From contig OX246738.1 in NCBI GenBank assembly GCA_945910005.1, positions 20,665,686-20,729,685 on the forward strand: 64,000 bases of DNA, in the 5' to 3' direction. A program made the translations under genes and the position numbers. This document shows positions 33,795 through 45,114 of this stretch, in pieces (the stretch's first letter is position 1; each line of letters opens with the position of its first letter). The notes under the pieces are model-generated. The model was not told the DNA's origin. It was given only the letters and a program-made list of their open reading frames with translations, and did no database searches. The DNA is from Isoperla grammatica. Its lineage: Eukaryota; Arthropoda; Insecta; Plecoptera; Perlodidae.

Positions 33795-34090
33795 ATAAAT
33801 AAATATAAATATATTCATTTGTATTTATTTCCCCTACCTACTCAGTCACAAGAACTGATTTTCAGTGGGGGACATTAATTATACAATTTTTTATATTGTG
33901 CTTCGTTGCTGTGACGGCTCCAAAGCCACCGTTTACATATAAGTGTCAGTATTGTAAAAATAAATTTAAATAAATTTTGAAAGTTAAAACCCAGCCAGAA
34001 GCGAAAATCGAATCCTGAAACTTCTTCATTGGAAGCAGGAATAAACTGACTAAAGGCAAGACCAACGTGCCATACAACATACACGAGGAA
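33795..34090 (-). mobile_element. tRNA-Gly-derived SINE, copy 3
   Basis: In reverse orientation: degenerate tRNA head (CTGCTTCCAATGAAG loop, mutated B box), central block GTTTACA-side complement at 33906-33934 reading AAACGGTGGCTTTGGAGCCG on the minus strand, and the 3' block CCCCCACTGAAAATCAGT with GAGTAGGTAG. Confidence 0.7.
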
Positions 34091-34199
34091 CTGGCTGACC
34101 ACAACTACGGTGGACCTAAAAGGTTAATGGGGAAAAGTTTCCCAGGAATTATATTTTTATTTATTTGTATTTAAGAAACTTCATGAATAAAAAAAACTC

Positions 34200-34275
34200 G
34201 CCGATAGATATGGCTTAGCGGTTGCACGTATTACTCTTATTCTGGAGGTTTCCGGTTCAATATCGGTACATATAA
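34200..34275 (+). mobile_element. Degenerate tRNA-like SINE head
   Basis: A box TGGCTTAGCGG (34211-34221) and near-consensus B box GGTTCAATATC (34254-34264), spaced as in a tRNA. No body recognised. Confidence 0.35.
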
Positions 34276-37200
34276 ATTGGGTAAAAACAGATGTGAACAT
34301 GTTTTAGTGACATAAATGTCAATTATTTCCATGAAGAAAGCAAATCTTGAAATGGCTCATATTTTGGTCAAATTTATGCAAATATATTTCGTCTTCCAGA
34401 TAGTTTAAAACTATATATTTCATAATTGTTGGTATCATGTTTTGGCACCTTTGGCATCATGTACGCGGTTAGAGAAAAATCATGTCACCATACTCATCAA
34501 CAAGTATATGTCTTGAAACGAGAACTTACTGTACGTAAAACAACGTTTAAAGGTAATATGCAACACACAACAATATGTACACCACTAAATGTGCAAGATA
34601 CTAATTTTGAGATTTTCTACCGTACACAATTTTGAGAACAACTTATAAATTGAAAATTATTAAAAGTACATGTTATTTTTAAATTTAATTATTAATTTCT
34701 TGGTTATGACATAACACATGTTTCTACAACGGTGTACATTGAAGTATAATGCTTATCACGTGCCGACAACGTAGGTAAGTGTTCTCTGGTGCATATGCCG
34801 TGATTACAAGTAACAAACTTTCGTTGGCACTGTATTTTATAACTTATTAATCTTGTCAATTATAAACTATTTATCAACAGCACTGCAGTCGCTATTAGAG
34901 ACATGCAAGCTTAGCGTAATATGAGTTTTACCACGAGAATATATAGCTACATAGCGCTAATTCTAATATCACGTGCAACAACAAGTTGCATTTCTTACAT
35001 GAAGACTAATTGGTTTGGTACACATTTACTCTCAGAGAGTAGGCCGGCCATTTCTTAATAACTTGTAGTAATCAATGCATTTGCGAGGAAACTAAGGAAA
35101 GTGGAATGACCGATTTGGAAACAAAAAATGTGGCATGGCACTCCTGTTGACCACCTAGAATTATAACTTCACATAAATTCAATATTTTGTTATTTACTGT
35201 AAATTCATTTATCTTATTAATCGGCAGTTTTCTGTTGTTGATCACTATAATTAAAAGAAATGTTTATACAACTTAAGTAGTTCAATTTGAAAACATTTAG
35301 AAACTATGCAAATATTTAGATATGTTTAAATTTATTAAGGTACCCATGGTCAATTCCTAGATACATTTTCTATGGCATCATCTTGTTCTGTGGAGACCGC
35401 ATGTTTTTGCTTGACTGCAGTAATCCTGACAGTCTTTAAACATATACTATGCTGCTTCGCTGCTGTATATAGTGTTCGCTGAAAGTGCTTACGAAGGTAC
35501 TTAAGTTACAAGTCCAACATACTTACAATAAACATCAAACATCCACGCTTGTACTAAGAATACCGTTACTTTCTTGATAAAAATACAAGCTTGTGTCCGT
35601 CCGTTTATCAGCTGTGTCCGACATATCTAGGTCAGTTCATGTGACTTACTGCTTGAACTTAAGTGTAGTAAAGTGTGCAAAGATAACTGTAAAAATAACT
35701 GATTACTGAATATTTCCGTTCGGTGATGAATTTGTGAGTGGCACGTCAACAACATATTTAAGCCCATCTGTACCCCGTGGGTAGAGTTGCGCCAGTGGTG
35801 ACTATGCCAGTCGTACGGGGGGACAAAAAAGGTAATTTCATTTTTTGTTTCCTCCCAATACCAACTAAATATAGTTTATCGATTTGCCCATTTCTCTCAG
35901 GTTTCTTGCCCATTTGGCCCTGGAAGGGACTAGGTCCAGTATAACTCTGCTTGTCGTGTTAGGCAACAAACGGGTAACGTCGCCATGACCTTCAAGATTT
36001 AGTACTTCGCTTAACAATACATGATGACTGATGAGAATAAGAAGATATTTTAAGTATAATTGACGATTATTTTATAATTCTGCAGATGTAAATATATATT
36101 ATGTCAAAAATAACTTAATGTTCTGCATAATATTGTTGAAAATAATATTTAGAAAGCGAAATAAAGCTCTCCTGGCAGATATCCAAGGATAGAATAGCTC
36201 AGTTACCTTCCATTGATTGAAATTGATTTTAACCTTAAAATTAATAATATTTCTCCTTTTTTTGTATTCGTCTTGTAAAATCAACTAGTCAATATTCCTG
36301 TATTTATAGAAATGATAAAATGGAATAAACAATAAACCGTAATCCCATGTATTTTATCTTGTGGTATGATGGATTCGCTAACCCCATTTGACTTTGTCAT
36401 TTTGTTATATTCTTGGCAAACCAACTAATGTTCTCTCACTCCACACTGTACTACCACTAGCATGAATTAATTATTGGACGTAACAAAGAACAATTTTGAA
36501 AATAAATGATTACGCACAACGCACAACGAAATCCCTAGGGAATACAAAACGTCTGCCTCGTTATATCTATGCAGTTATTTGTTTGCATCGCCAAATTTGC
36601 TGCGAAGGTTCACAAATGTTGCAGCTCTTAATTCCCACCTAGTCATTATCGTATTCAAGACTGCGTGTTATTTTATTTCCCCTGTTTCCTCCACAGCCTG
36701 CTAAATGGAAGAGCTGTGCGAAGTAAAGTCATAAATCTGGAAATAAAAATTTCCACCTCGTTCATCCCGGGTGGTAGGGGTGGGAGTGGGGGGGGGAGTA
36801 GGAGGGGAGGGGGCGATGACGACTTAATATTTTCTTTTGGCATCTCGCGTACTCGAGTCGAGGGTTAATCTAATTAGTAAGGCCCTCATTCATCTAGCTG
36901 CGATCGAGCGGAAAGGTACGCGGCTTAGTGTGACTGACGGTGACATATTGAGCGAACAGAGAAGGAAATTATATTTCAAAACAAACACTATTCAAATAGA
37001 AAACATGCCTTATACGTTAAACATTTATCATGGCGATGGAAAGATGGCAAATGGTTTCAGCTGTCATTTTGGTAAATGTTTGGGATTTGTGGATTCGGGT
37101 TCGAAACTTAAATAAAAATATCATTTGCCGTGGAACGTATGATTTTTTTACCTTGGGAATAACATTGATTGATGTGTAATGCCATAGAAATGTATTGTCC

Positions 37201-39404
37201 ATAAAGTGTCCGATAAATTAGAAGGCGACATCCACGTGTATCCAGATCCTGCAGAAAAACACTTTTTATATTGTATTTTTTGTCACAATGAAGCAGTTGA
37301 TCGTTCGTGTGTTTATACCATATTCGATAATGTAATGTTCATTATTAATCTCTACCTGACAGAGCAATCACGGGCAGCAACTAGTTATAAAATGTAATGT
37401 ATTGCAGATCAAATGGCAACACATTTCAGCAGAGGAGAACTATAAAGAGCCAAATAGAGTCAAATATAGGCCTTGGAATGAGGGAGACCAATCATTATCC
37501 GATTATCTGATTAATATAATTATAACAAATAATAATTGTAAACACTCGGTTAAACATTCGGTTCGGTATAAACATTTCGGTTTACAAAAGTGTAGTAATT
37601 TTATGAAGATATTACACAATCATGCTACATAAAATAGATAAACAGTTATGCCCGACAAATCTTGGTGTCGAAATAAAAGATTATAATTGTAATGGTTTCT
37701 AAGCTTTCATATTTATATAGACTGTAAAGAGAATTTCCATTGGAAATACAAATTACAATTAACTTTCATTAATTCTTAAAACAGCTGATTACTGATGTTA
37801 TCAACCGTCGTCACGAGGGTAATAAATTGGGTCTTTCGAGGGTATATTTAACGTTCCTTATTACTCTGGTATATCTCGGAAAAGCTTTCGTTTTTAATTC
37901 GATCGTCGTGAGGGCAAATAATAAGAAAGTCTTGGCGAGTCGACCACCCTTCCTCACTAATAGGTTTGTAATCTTAATAGGAACATCTGTCATTAACGCA
38001 GCCCCCCCCCCCCCACGCTCTGTCCGCATCGCAGCTAGCGTTCGTTGTAAGAAGATTTTACCCGCTCCAACTTTGATGCTATCTCTGCAAGACTGGGTAG
38101 TCAAATGAAACAGCCAACTCTTTTTAAAACAATAGCTTCCGTGATTCGAGAGTTTTCCTCTTAGAAATGAAAATTAACTTTTTTAAATTGCGGTGTTTTT
38201 TTTCTCTCCAGCCATGTTCGTGTTTGATTCGGTCAACATGCTCTTTGCAGGAAGAGATTGACAGGGTAATATTTTGCCTTCTTGTTGCTTTAATTTGTAA
38301 CATGGCACGATTGTCCGATGTGACAAGCCTAAAACAAATTGGTAGCGACAGTGCGCTCGGAAGATAAGCCTATTAAATCTGGGTGTTTTCAAAAATCTGC
38401 TACGTAACGAAATTACAGCAGCAACACTGGATTATAACGTAAAACAAACAATGTATTTCGTTCATATCGAATATTCTATTATTAATTTTTAATCTCCCCT
38501 CAGTCCTATTTTGTACACATTAACTATTATTAACTAGTGAAGGGTGTCACAAGACCACGTGCCTTTGATTACTTTAGTTTAGGTTGTACCATACATATCA
38601 TATATTGCTACGCTATTTTCATCGAAAATAATGGTGAGTATGTGTGTGTAAGTTTTATGAAACTATATGGATATTTGCAATTAACATTCTACAGTTTGAT
38701 CAATGAATTTTGCGTAAAAGACAATGATAAACTTACTTTTCAATAATATTTCACATATAATAATATTAAAGTTAATGTTTTATTATTTGGTATAAGTATA
38801 AAAATTACCAGTCTACAAAATCTTCAAAGCTCGCTTACTAACATTCGGGCAACACAAGGGTTCAATAATTTCTTGCACTCATTTCTACATAAACGAATTC
38901 CGGCAGGTAGCTAAGCCTGCAGGCTGTAAGGAGGCGTTTCGTATTCAGGCGGCGAACAAGCACCGAAACGGTGGCACTACTCACGCCGTCGAATTCCACT
39001 GACACTGAATGGCAGCTGGCGTCCCGACGCCTACGACGCTTTCTCTTGCGAGAAGGGCGCGATTATTGTTGTGGATTTTTCAGTTGTCTACGTGCCGTGT
39101 GTTTTATTGGTCGCATTCTACGACCTCCGTCGCTCATCGCGTTCCACACTGAGTCCTTGTTTATACCAGGCAATGAGGGTTTCGTTGCATTTCATGTATT
39201 CATTCATACAAGTCACATTAAATTAAAACGTTTTATAAAACTTCAATAAAAGATTTATATCAGTCCCAAAAAAATCAGCTATTGAGTCACTGTCACAGCC
39301 AAAAATAGTGGACTCGATTTGCAAAATAGTCATTCGGTTACTTTCATTGTAAATTGTTTGACTTCAGTGTAAATCTGAAGAACCATCAACAGAAATTAAC
39401 AAAC
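34276..39404. other. AT-rich DNA without a supported gene
   Basis: Only short frames without recognisable domains are present (for example 36837-37115 and 37206-37397, both lacking family features). A G-rich stretch lies at 36774-36812 and a poly-C run near 38001-38014. Regulatory or unannotated transcribed sequence cannot be excluded. Confidence 0.4.
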
Positions 39405-39646
39405 TGTTGGAGAAAGTGCGCTATATCACTCTTCAAGTGGTTTGGAATAATCCAAGTGGCTTTGCCTTCAAGTATTTGCAAAGCACTTGGACAACAATGA
39501 TTCTATTTAGTTTGTTGATTTTGCTTGTCCCTAGCAACTGCATAGCAACCATTACACAACATGTAGAGATTGTTCTCATGAAGTTAAATTGTTAAATTAA
39601 ATAAGTTTACGTGTTATTTAAAAGCAGTTTTTTGCAGTTTATTTCA
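39405..39646 (+). repeat. Copia 5' LTR
   Basis: 242 bp beginning TGTTGGAG and ending ATTTCA. A 62-codon frame within it is an LTR accident. Confidence 0.9.
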
Positions 39647-39649
39647 TCA

Positions 39650-39663
39650 GGTTATGGGCCCAG
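39650..39663 (+). other. Copia primer-binding site (half-tRNA type)
   Basis: GGTTATGGGCCCAG lies 3 bp after the LTR. It is complementary to the anticodon arm of initiator tRNA-Met (CTGGGCCCATAACC), the internal priming mode known for Drosophila copia. It is not complementary to a tRNA 3' end. Confidence 0.8.
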
Positions 39664-39791
39664 TACAGTTACAGTGCGCATAATACTAGTTTCTGGTTAT
39701 ATAAGAACTAGGAGGCTCTTGTAGTGAGTACTAAATACAAGTTTTTTAATTTCCTGTAAGTAGGCCTAAGACCTACTAGGCTTTAGTAGAC

Positions 39792-42700
39792 ATGGCTAAA
39801 GCAGGTGATCAGGACGTGATCACAAAGTTGAACAGTTCTAATTATCAACTTTGGAAATTAAAATTAAAAGTAGTGCTCATGAGGGATGGCTTATGGGAAG
39901 TAGTGAGTCAGCCCAAGCCTGAGCCTGAACCCAATGACTGGGATAAACGCGAGTGCAAGGCCATTGCAGCCATATGTCTCACTGTGGAGGATGACCAATT
40001 GTTACACCTCGCACAGCTTGAGACGGCACGGAGCATGTGGATAACACTGCAAAGGTTGCATGAGCGCTCTACTATCGGGAGCCGGCTGTACCTCATGCGG
40101 AAGCTGTATGGCATGAGGTTCACCCAAGGCACCATGCAGGCACACCTCAATTCTATGTTGGAGGTTGTGGGGCAACTGCGTGGTATGGGGAAGAAGGTCG
40201 AGGATGATGACCTGGTAGCCGTTATGTTATGTAGTTTGCCAGAATCCTATTCCACGCTAGTCACAGCGTTGGAGGGGAGGGATGAGAGCGATTTAAATAT
40301 CGAATACGTCTCCGGTAAGTTGGTCGACGAGTATCAACGTCGTATCGAGTCGACGCGGGACCAGCGCGACAACGAGGTAGCACTCCAGACAACTTCTTAC
40401 ACACAGAAAGAGGGGAGTTCATCCGGCAAGTCAGGTAGGCCTAAGCCTAAGGAGGAACGCCAGTGTTTCTTTTGTAAAAAGAAAGGTCATCTGAAGGCTG
40501 ACTGTTACAAATATAAAACACACATAAGCAAAACTAAAGAGAAGGCTAACTGCACGGTGGGCAGCCAGGATGTTGGCAGCAGCGCTGCACCGCAGCACTC
40601 CTTTGCCGTATCAAATACTGCACACAGGCATCAAGGTAAGGGTTACTACTGGTATGTTGACTCTGGAGCTACGAGCCACATGACAAGCAACAAACAGTTT
40701 TTCACAGCGTTGCAAGATGTAAAGACCCAGGTTTACCTAGCAGACAACTCTACGATCTCTGCAGAAGGCATCGGTAGCGGTTGGTTAACGTGCAACTTGC
40801 CAAACGGTAAGGTGGAACAAATATACCTTAAGGATGTGCTGTACGTTCCGGAACTTGATGGCGGGCTGTTATCGGTTCAATGTGCAACTCGTAGTGGGTA
40901 CAAGGTGACGTTCGAGGGCGCCACGTGTAAGATAATCTACAAGACGGCTGCAATAGCAATAGCTGAACTGGACGGGACACTATTTAGGCTGAAGTGCAAG
41001 ACAGGTAACGAAGCAGCGTTGAGTGCACGCAGTGAAGAGTGCATGCACCGATGGCACCGTCGCTTGGGTCATCGGGACCCAGCTGCGATTAAGAAGCTGT
41101 TGACAGAGGGACTAGCTCTAGGCATCCACATTGGTAAATGTGATGCACAGGTGGACTGTGACTGCTGCATTAAGGGGAAGTTAGCTGAACTGCCATTCCC
41201 AACTAGCGAGACCAGAGCCACCAGGCCAAGTGAATTAGTGCATAGCGACGTCTGTGGACCAATGCCTACCACAACGCCAAGCGGTAATCGGTACATGATT
41301 ACGTTTGTTGACGATTACTCACGTTTCACGTTCGTTCGTCTGCTGAAGTCCAAGGATGAAGCAGCAGATGTTGTAAAAGAGTACGTTGCTATGGTTCGAA
41401 CTAAGTACGGACACAGGCCCACTATGTTTCGTACTGACAATGGAAAAGAGTACGTCAACAAGGATCTAAAGAATTTCTTTACAAATGAGGGAATTCAGCA
41501 CCAGTTTACGGTGCCGTACACACCTCAGCAAAATGGTGTGGCAGAAAGAAAGAATCGCTCTTTAGTTGAGATGGCAAAATGCATGTTATTGGATGCTGGA
41601 CTTGCTGAGAGATTTTGGGGAGAAGCAGTGTGCGCTGCGGCGTACCTTCAAAATCGTCTACCGAGCCGAAGTGTAGACAAGACACCAAGCGAACTTTGGG
41701 ATGGTATCAAGCCCGATATAAGTCACATCAGAGTTTTTGGGTCCAAAGTATATTCGCTTGTCCCAAAACAAAAACGCAAGAAATGGGATGACAAGGCCAT
41801 CCTGGGCGTGCTCATTGGTTATGACACCGCCACTAAAGGTTATCGCCTGTTGGATCCAAACACCAACAAGATTTGGATAAGTCGTTCAGTACGCATCATC
41901 GAGAAGGACGACCCACACATTATTAAGGAAGATTGTGAAATCAGTTTTCAGCCAGAAGGGGTGGCGGATGAAAACTTCGTCAGCGTTCATGAAGACACTG
42001 AGGTGGACTCAGAGGAGGTTACTGAGTTGACTCGGCAAGAGCCTACAGCAACAGAAGTAACCGCCGGCGATCAGCAGATTGTTCCTCCACGACCACGTCG
42101 ATCACAGAGACAAAACAAAGGGATTCCACCAAGGAAGCTTTCCTACAAGGTCAAAGTGGAACAAGTTCGTGAACCTTCGTCGTGGAAGCAAGTAATGGAG
42201 TTACCTGAACGTGAAAAGAAGATCTGGGTGTCGGCAGCTGAGGAGGAGATGTCATCTCTTATGGAACGTGGAGTGTGGCAGCTAGCTAAACTCCCTCCAG
42301 GACGCTCAGCCATATCATCAAAGTGGGTATTCAAGGCAAAACTGGATGCGAAGGGTGAAGTACACACTTACAAAGCGCGGCTAGTGGCGAGAGGATTCTC
42401 ACAGCGCTATGGGGAGGACTACGACGAGACGTTCGCGCCGGTAGTCAAGCATGAGACAGTACGTGTGCTATTGAGTGTGGCGGCCATTCGCCAACTTCAT
42501 GTACGGCACCTTGATGTCAAATCAGCCTATAATGGAGACCTAGAGGAGGAGCTGTATATGGAACAGCCCCCTGGTTTCGTGGAACCTGGTCTTGAGCATA
42601 TGGTGTTGCGCTTAAAACACAGCATTTATGGGCTAAAACAATCTGCTCGTGCATGGAACAGGAAGGCCACCGAAGCGTTGGCCAGCCTGGGTTTCGTGTC

Positions 42701-43727
42701 CGGAAAAGCAGATCCATGTTTGTTTATGAAAAAGGAAGCTTCTGGTAGCACTACATACGTGCTAATATATGTAGATGATCTGCTGGTTGCAGGAGAATCT
42801 GCAGGTGTCGTGCTGGGTATTTGCACGCAACTAAACGAGCACTTTACGACCAAGGACTTGGGTGAAGTAGCTCACTATTTGGGGATCCAGATAGAGCGAG
42901 AAGCAGACGGTTCATTTCTCATCCACCAACGAACCAAGATAGCTCAGTTGTTAGAAGAGCAAGGAATGTTGGAGACGAAGCCATCGGCCACGCCAATGGA
43001 AACAAATTATTTATCAGCAGTGGAAGAACCAAGTGCCATGTTGCCAAATAACAAGAAGTATCGTCAAGTAATTGGATCACTTCTGTACATTGCTACTGTG
43101 TCTAGACCGGACATTGCGGTAGCAGTCAGTTTCCTGAGTCGTCGTGTGGAGTCACCCACAGAACGAGACTGGAAGTCGGTGAAGCGGGTAATGCGTTACC
43201 TGGCTGGAACCATCAATGCCAAACTGCGTCTGTCAGCAAGGAGCAAGATCGAGCTGCAAGGGTACGTGGATGCTGACTGGGCTGGTGACAAGATTGACCG
43301 GAAATCGACTAGTGGATACATTTTTCAACTGGGCGAGAGCACCGTATCGTGGTCAAGCAGAAAACAGACAATCGTTGCATTGTCGTCCACCGAGGCAGAG
43401 TATGTTGCAGCTGCGCATGCTTGCCAAGAGTTACTATGGTTACGTCAACTGCTGGAAGACATCGGAGCACCAGCTGTGGGTGCTACACCAATTTTCGAGG
43501 ACAACCAAGGCTGCATTCATTTGATCAAGTCTGATCGTTGCAGTGCCAGAACAAAGCACATCGATGTCAGGCATCATCTAATCAGAGACCTACGAGAGCA
43601 AGGGATCATCGAGGCGGAGTATTGTCCTACGGAGTACATGACTGCGGACATGTTTACGAAGCCCGTGTCCAAAGAACTTTTGAATCGTTTTGCCTCGCAA
43701 GCTCAGCTAGTGTTTAGCGACGAGTGA
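39792..43727 (+). CDS. Copia gag-pol polyprotein
   Basis: An intact 1311-codon ORF, the usual length for Copia elements, with ATG in context AGACATGG. Gag (UBN2-like) spans about 1-200. The zinc knuckle is C225-C228-H233-C238. The protease motif is DSGA at 290-293. The gag-pre-integrase HH/CC region (HRWHRRLGH, about 419-427; C456 and on) precedes integrase with D486, D549 and E585. Reverse transcriptase begins near 800 with D908 and YVDD at 993-996. RNase H is marked by YVDADWAGD and SSTEAEY. Unusually, the segment after D908 reads DVKSAYNGDLEEE, where relatives have DVKSAFLNGDLEEE, so one residue is missing close to the active site. The protein supplies all functions for transposition. Confidence 0.96.
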   Translation: MAKAGDQDVITKLNSSNYQLWKLKLKVVLMRDGLWEVVSQPKPEPEPNDWDKRECKAIAAICLTVEDDQLLHLAQLETARSMWITLQRLHERSTIGSRLYLMRKLYGMRFTQGTMQAHLNSMLEVVGQLRGMGKKVEDDDLVAVMLCSLPESYSTLVTALEGRDESDLNIEYVSGKLVDEYQRRIESTRDQRDNEVALQTTSYTQKEGSSSGKSGRPKPKEERQCFFCKKKGHLKADCYKYKTHISKTKEKANCTVGSQDVGSSAAPQHSFAVSNTAHRHQGKGYYWYVDSGATSHMTSNKQFFTALQDVKTQVYLADNSTISAEGIGSGWLTCNLPNGKVEQIYLKDVLYVPELDGGLLSVQCATRSGYKVTFEGATCKIIYKTAAIAIAELDGTLFRLKCKTGNEAALSARSEECMHRWHRRLGHRDPAAIKKLLTEGLALGIHIGKCDAQVDCDCCIKGKLAELPFPTSETRATRPSELVHSDVCGPMPTTTPSGNRYMITFVDDYSRFTFVRLLKSKDEAADVVKEYVAMVRTKYGHRPTMFRTDNGKEYVNKDLKNFFTNEGIQHQFTVPYTPQQNGVAERKNRSLVEMAKCMLLDAGLAERFWGEAVCAAAYLQNRLPSRSVDKTPSELWDGIKPDISHIRVFGSKVYSLVPKQKRKKWDDKAILGVLIGYDTATKGYRLLDPNTNKIWISRSVRIIEKDDPHIIKEDCEISFQPEGVADENFVSVHEDTEVDSEEVTELTRQEPTATEVTAGDQQIVPPRPRRSQRQNKGIPPRKLSYKVKVEQVREPSSWKQVMELPEREKKIWVSAAEEEMSSLMERGVWQLAKLPPGRSAISSKWVFKAKLDAKGEVHTYKARLVARGFSQRYGEDYDETFAPVVKHETVRVLLSVAAIRQLHVRHLDVKSAYNGDLEEELYMEQPPGFVEPGLEHMVLRLKHSIYGLKQSARAWNRKATEALASLGFVSGKADPCLFMKKEASGSTTYVLIYVDDLLVAGESAGVVLGICTQLNEHFTTKDLGEVAHYLGIQIEREADGSFLIHQRTKIAQLLEEQGMLETKPSATPMETNYLSAVEEPSAMLPNNKKYRQVIGSLLYIATVSRPDIAVAVSFLSRRVESPTERDWKSVKRVMRYLAGTINAKLRLSARSKIELQGYVDADWAGDKIDRKSTSGYIFQLGESTVSWSSRKQTIVALSSTEAEYVAAAHACQELLWLRQLLEDIGAPAVGATPIFEDNQGCIHLIKSDRCSARTKHIDVRHHLIRDLREQGIIEAEYCPTEYMTADMFTKPVSKELLNRFASQAQLVFSDE

Positions 43728-43743
43728 ACATAGCGAGAAGGGG

Positions 43744-43980
43744 TGTTGGAGAAAGTGCGCTATATCACTCTTCAAGTGGTTTGGAATAATCCAAGTGGCT
43801 TTGCCTTCAAGTATTTGCAAAGCACTTGGACAACAATGATTCTATTTAGTTTGTTGATTTTGCTTGTCCCTAGCAACTGCATAGCAACCATTACACAACA
43901 TGTAGAGATTGTTCTCATGAAGTTAAATTGTTAAATTAAATAAGTTTACGTGTTATTTAAAAGCAGTTTTTTGCAGTTTA
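43744..43980 (+). repeat. Copia 3' LTR, lacking its last 5 bp
   Basis: 237 bp identical to 39405-39641. It ends GCAGTTTA, where the 5' LTR continues TTTCA. Confidence 0.92.
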
Positions 43981-45065
43981 CAGGCCCACTATGTTTCGTA
44001 CTGACAATGGAAAAGAGTACGTCAACAAGGATCTAAAGAATTTCTTTACAAATGAGGGAATTCAGCACCAGTTTACGGTGCCGTACACACCTCAGCAAAA
44101 TGGTGTGGCAGAAAGAAAGAATCGCTCTTTAGTTGAGATGGCAAAATGCATGTTATTGGATGCTGGACTTGCTGAGAGATTTTGGGGAGAAGCAGTGTGC
44201 GCTGCGGCGTACCTTCAAAATCGTCTACCGAGCCGAAGTGTAGACAAGACACCAAGCGAACTTTGGGATGGTATCAAGCCCGATATAAGTCACATCAGAG
44301 TTTTTGGGTCCAAAGTATATTCGCTTGTCCCAAAACAAAAACGCAAGAAATGGGATGACAAGGCCATCCTGGGCGTGCTCATTGGTTATGACACCGCCAC
44401 TAAAGGTTATCGCCTGTTGGATCCAAACACCAACAAGATTTGGATAAGTCGTTCAGTACGCATCATCGAGAAGGACGACCCACACATTATTAAGGAAGAT
44501 TGTGAAATCAGTTTTCAGCCAGAAGGGGTGGCGGATGAAAACTTCGTCAGCGTTCATGAAGACACTGAGGTGGACTCAGAGGAGGTTACTGAGTTGACTC
44601 GGCAAGAGCCTACAGCAACAGAAGTAACCGCCGGCGATCAGCAGATTGTTCCTCCACGACCACGTCGATCACAGAGACAAAACAAAGGGATTCCACCAAG
44701 GAAGCTTTCCTACAAGGTCAAAGTGGAACAAGTTCGTGAACCTTCGTCGTGGAAGCAAGTAATGGAGTTACCTGAACGTGAAAAGAAGATCTGGGTGTCG
44801 GCAGCTGAGGAGGAGATGTCATCTCTTATGGAACGTGGAGTGTGGCAGCTAGCTAAACTCCCTCCAGGACGCTCAGCCATATCATCAAAGTGGGTATTCA
44901 AGGCAAAACTGGATGCGAAGGGTGAAGTACACACTTACAAAGCGCGGCTAGTGGCGAGAGGATTCTCACAGCGCTATGGGGAGGACTACGACGAGACGTT
45001 CGCGCCGGTAGTCAAGCATGAGACAGTACGTGTGCTATTGAGTGTGGCGGCCATTCGCCAACTTC
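43981..45065 (+). pseudogene. Duplicated copia interior fragment
   Basis: 1085 bp corresponding base for base to 41414-42498 (constant offset 2567), with no difference found by eye. It encodes copia residues from within integrase (after D486, including D549 and E585) to the beginning of reverse transcriptase, then switches to unrelated sequence. The frame stays open for 374 codons from 43991 and ends at 45115 in foreign sequence. It has no start region, no catalytic YVDD and no right LTR, so it is non-functional. It arose either by unequal exchange and deletion or by an assembly join. Confidence 0.9.
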
Positions 45066-45114
45066 CACAACTGCACAACTTCACACACAACGTAATTCAC
45101 AACTTGTTAGTATA

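Larger units (their letters stand above)
39405..43980 (+). mobile_element. Ty1/Copia LTR retrotransposon, apparently intact
   Basis: 5' LTR, primer site, a single uninterrupted gag-pol ORF, a purine tract (GCGAGAAGGGG at 43733-43743) and a 3' LTR are all present. The LTRs are identical over the 237 bp they share, pointing to very recent insertion. The 3' LTR lacks the last 5 bp and runs straight into a second piece of copia interior, so no target duplication can be read on the right. Confidence 0.93.

Noticed and set aside
36837..37115. 92-residue gene
   Set aside because: Begins at a non-ATG codon, and there is no family resemblance and no splice or promoter evidence.
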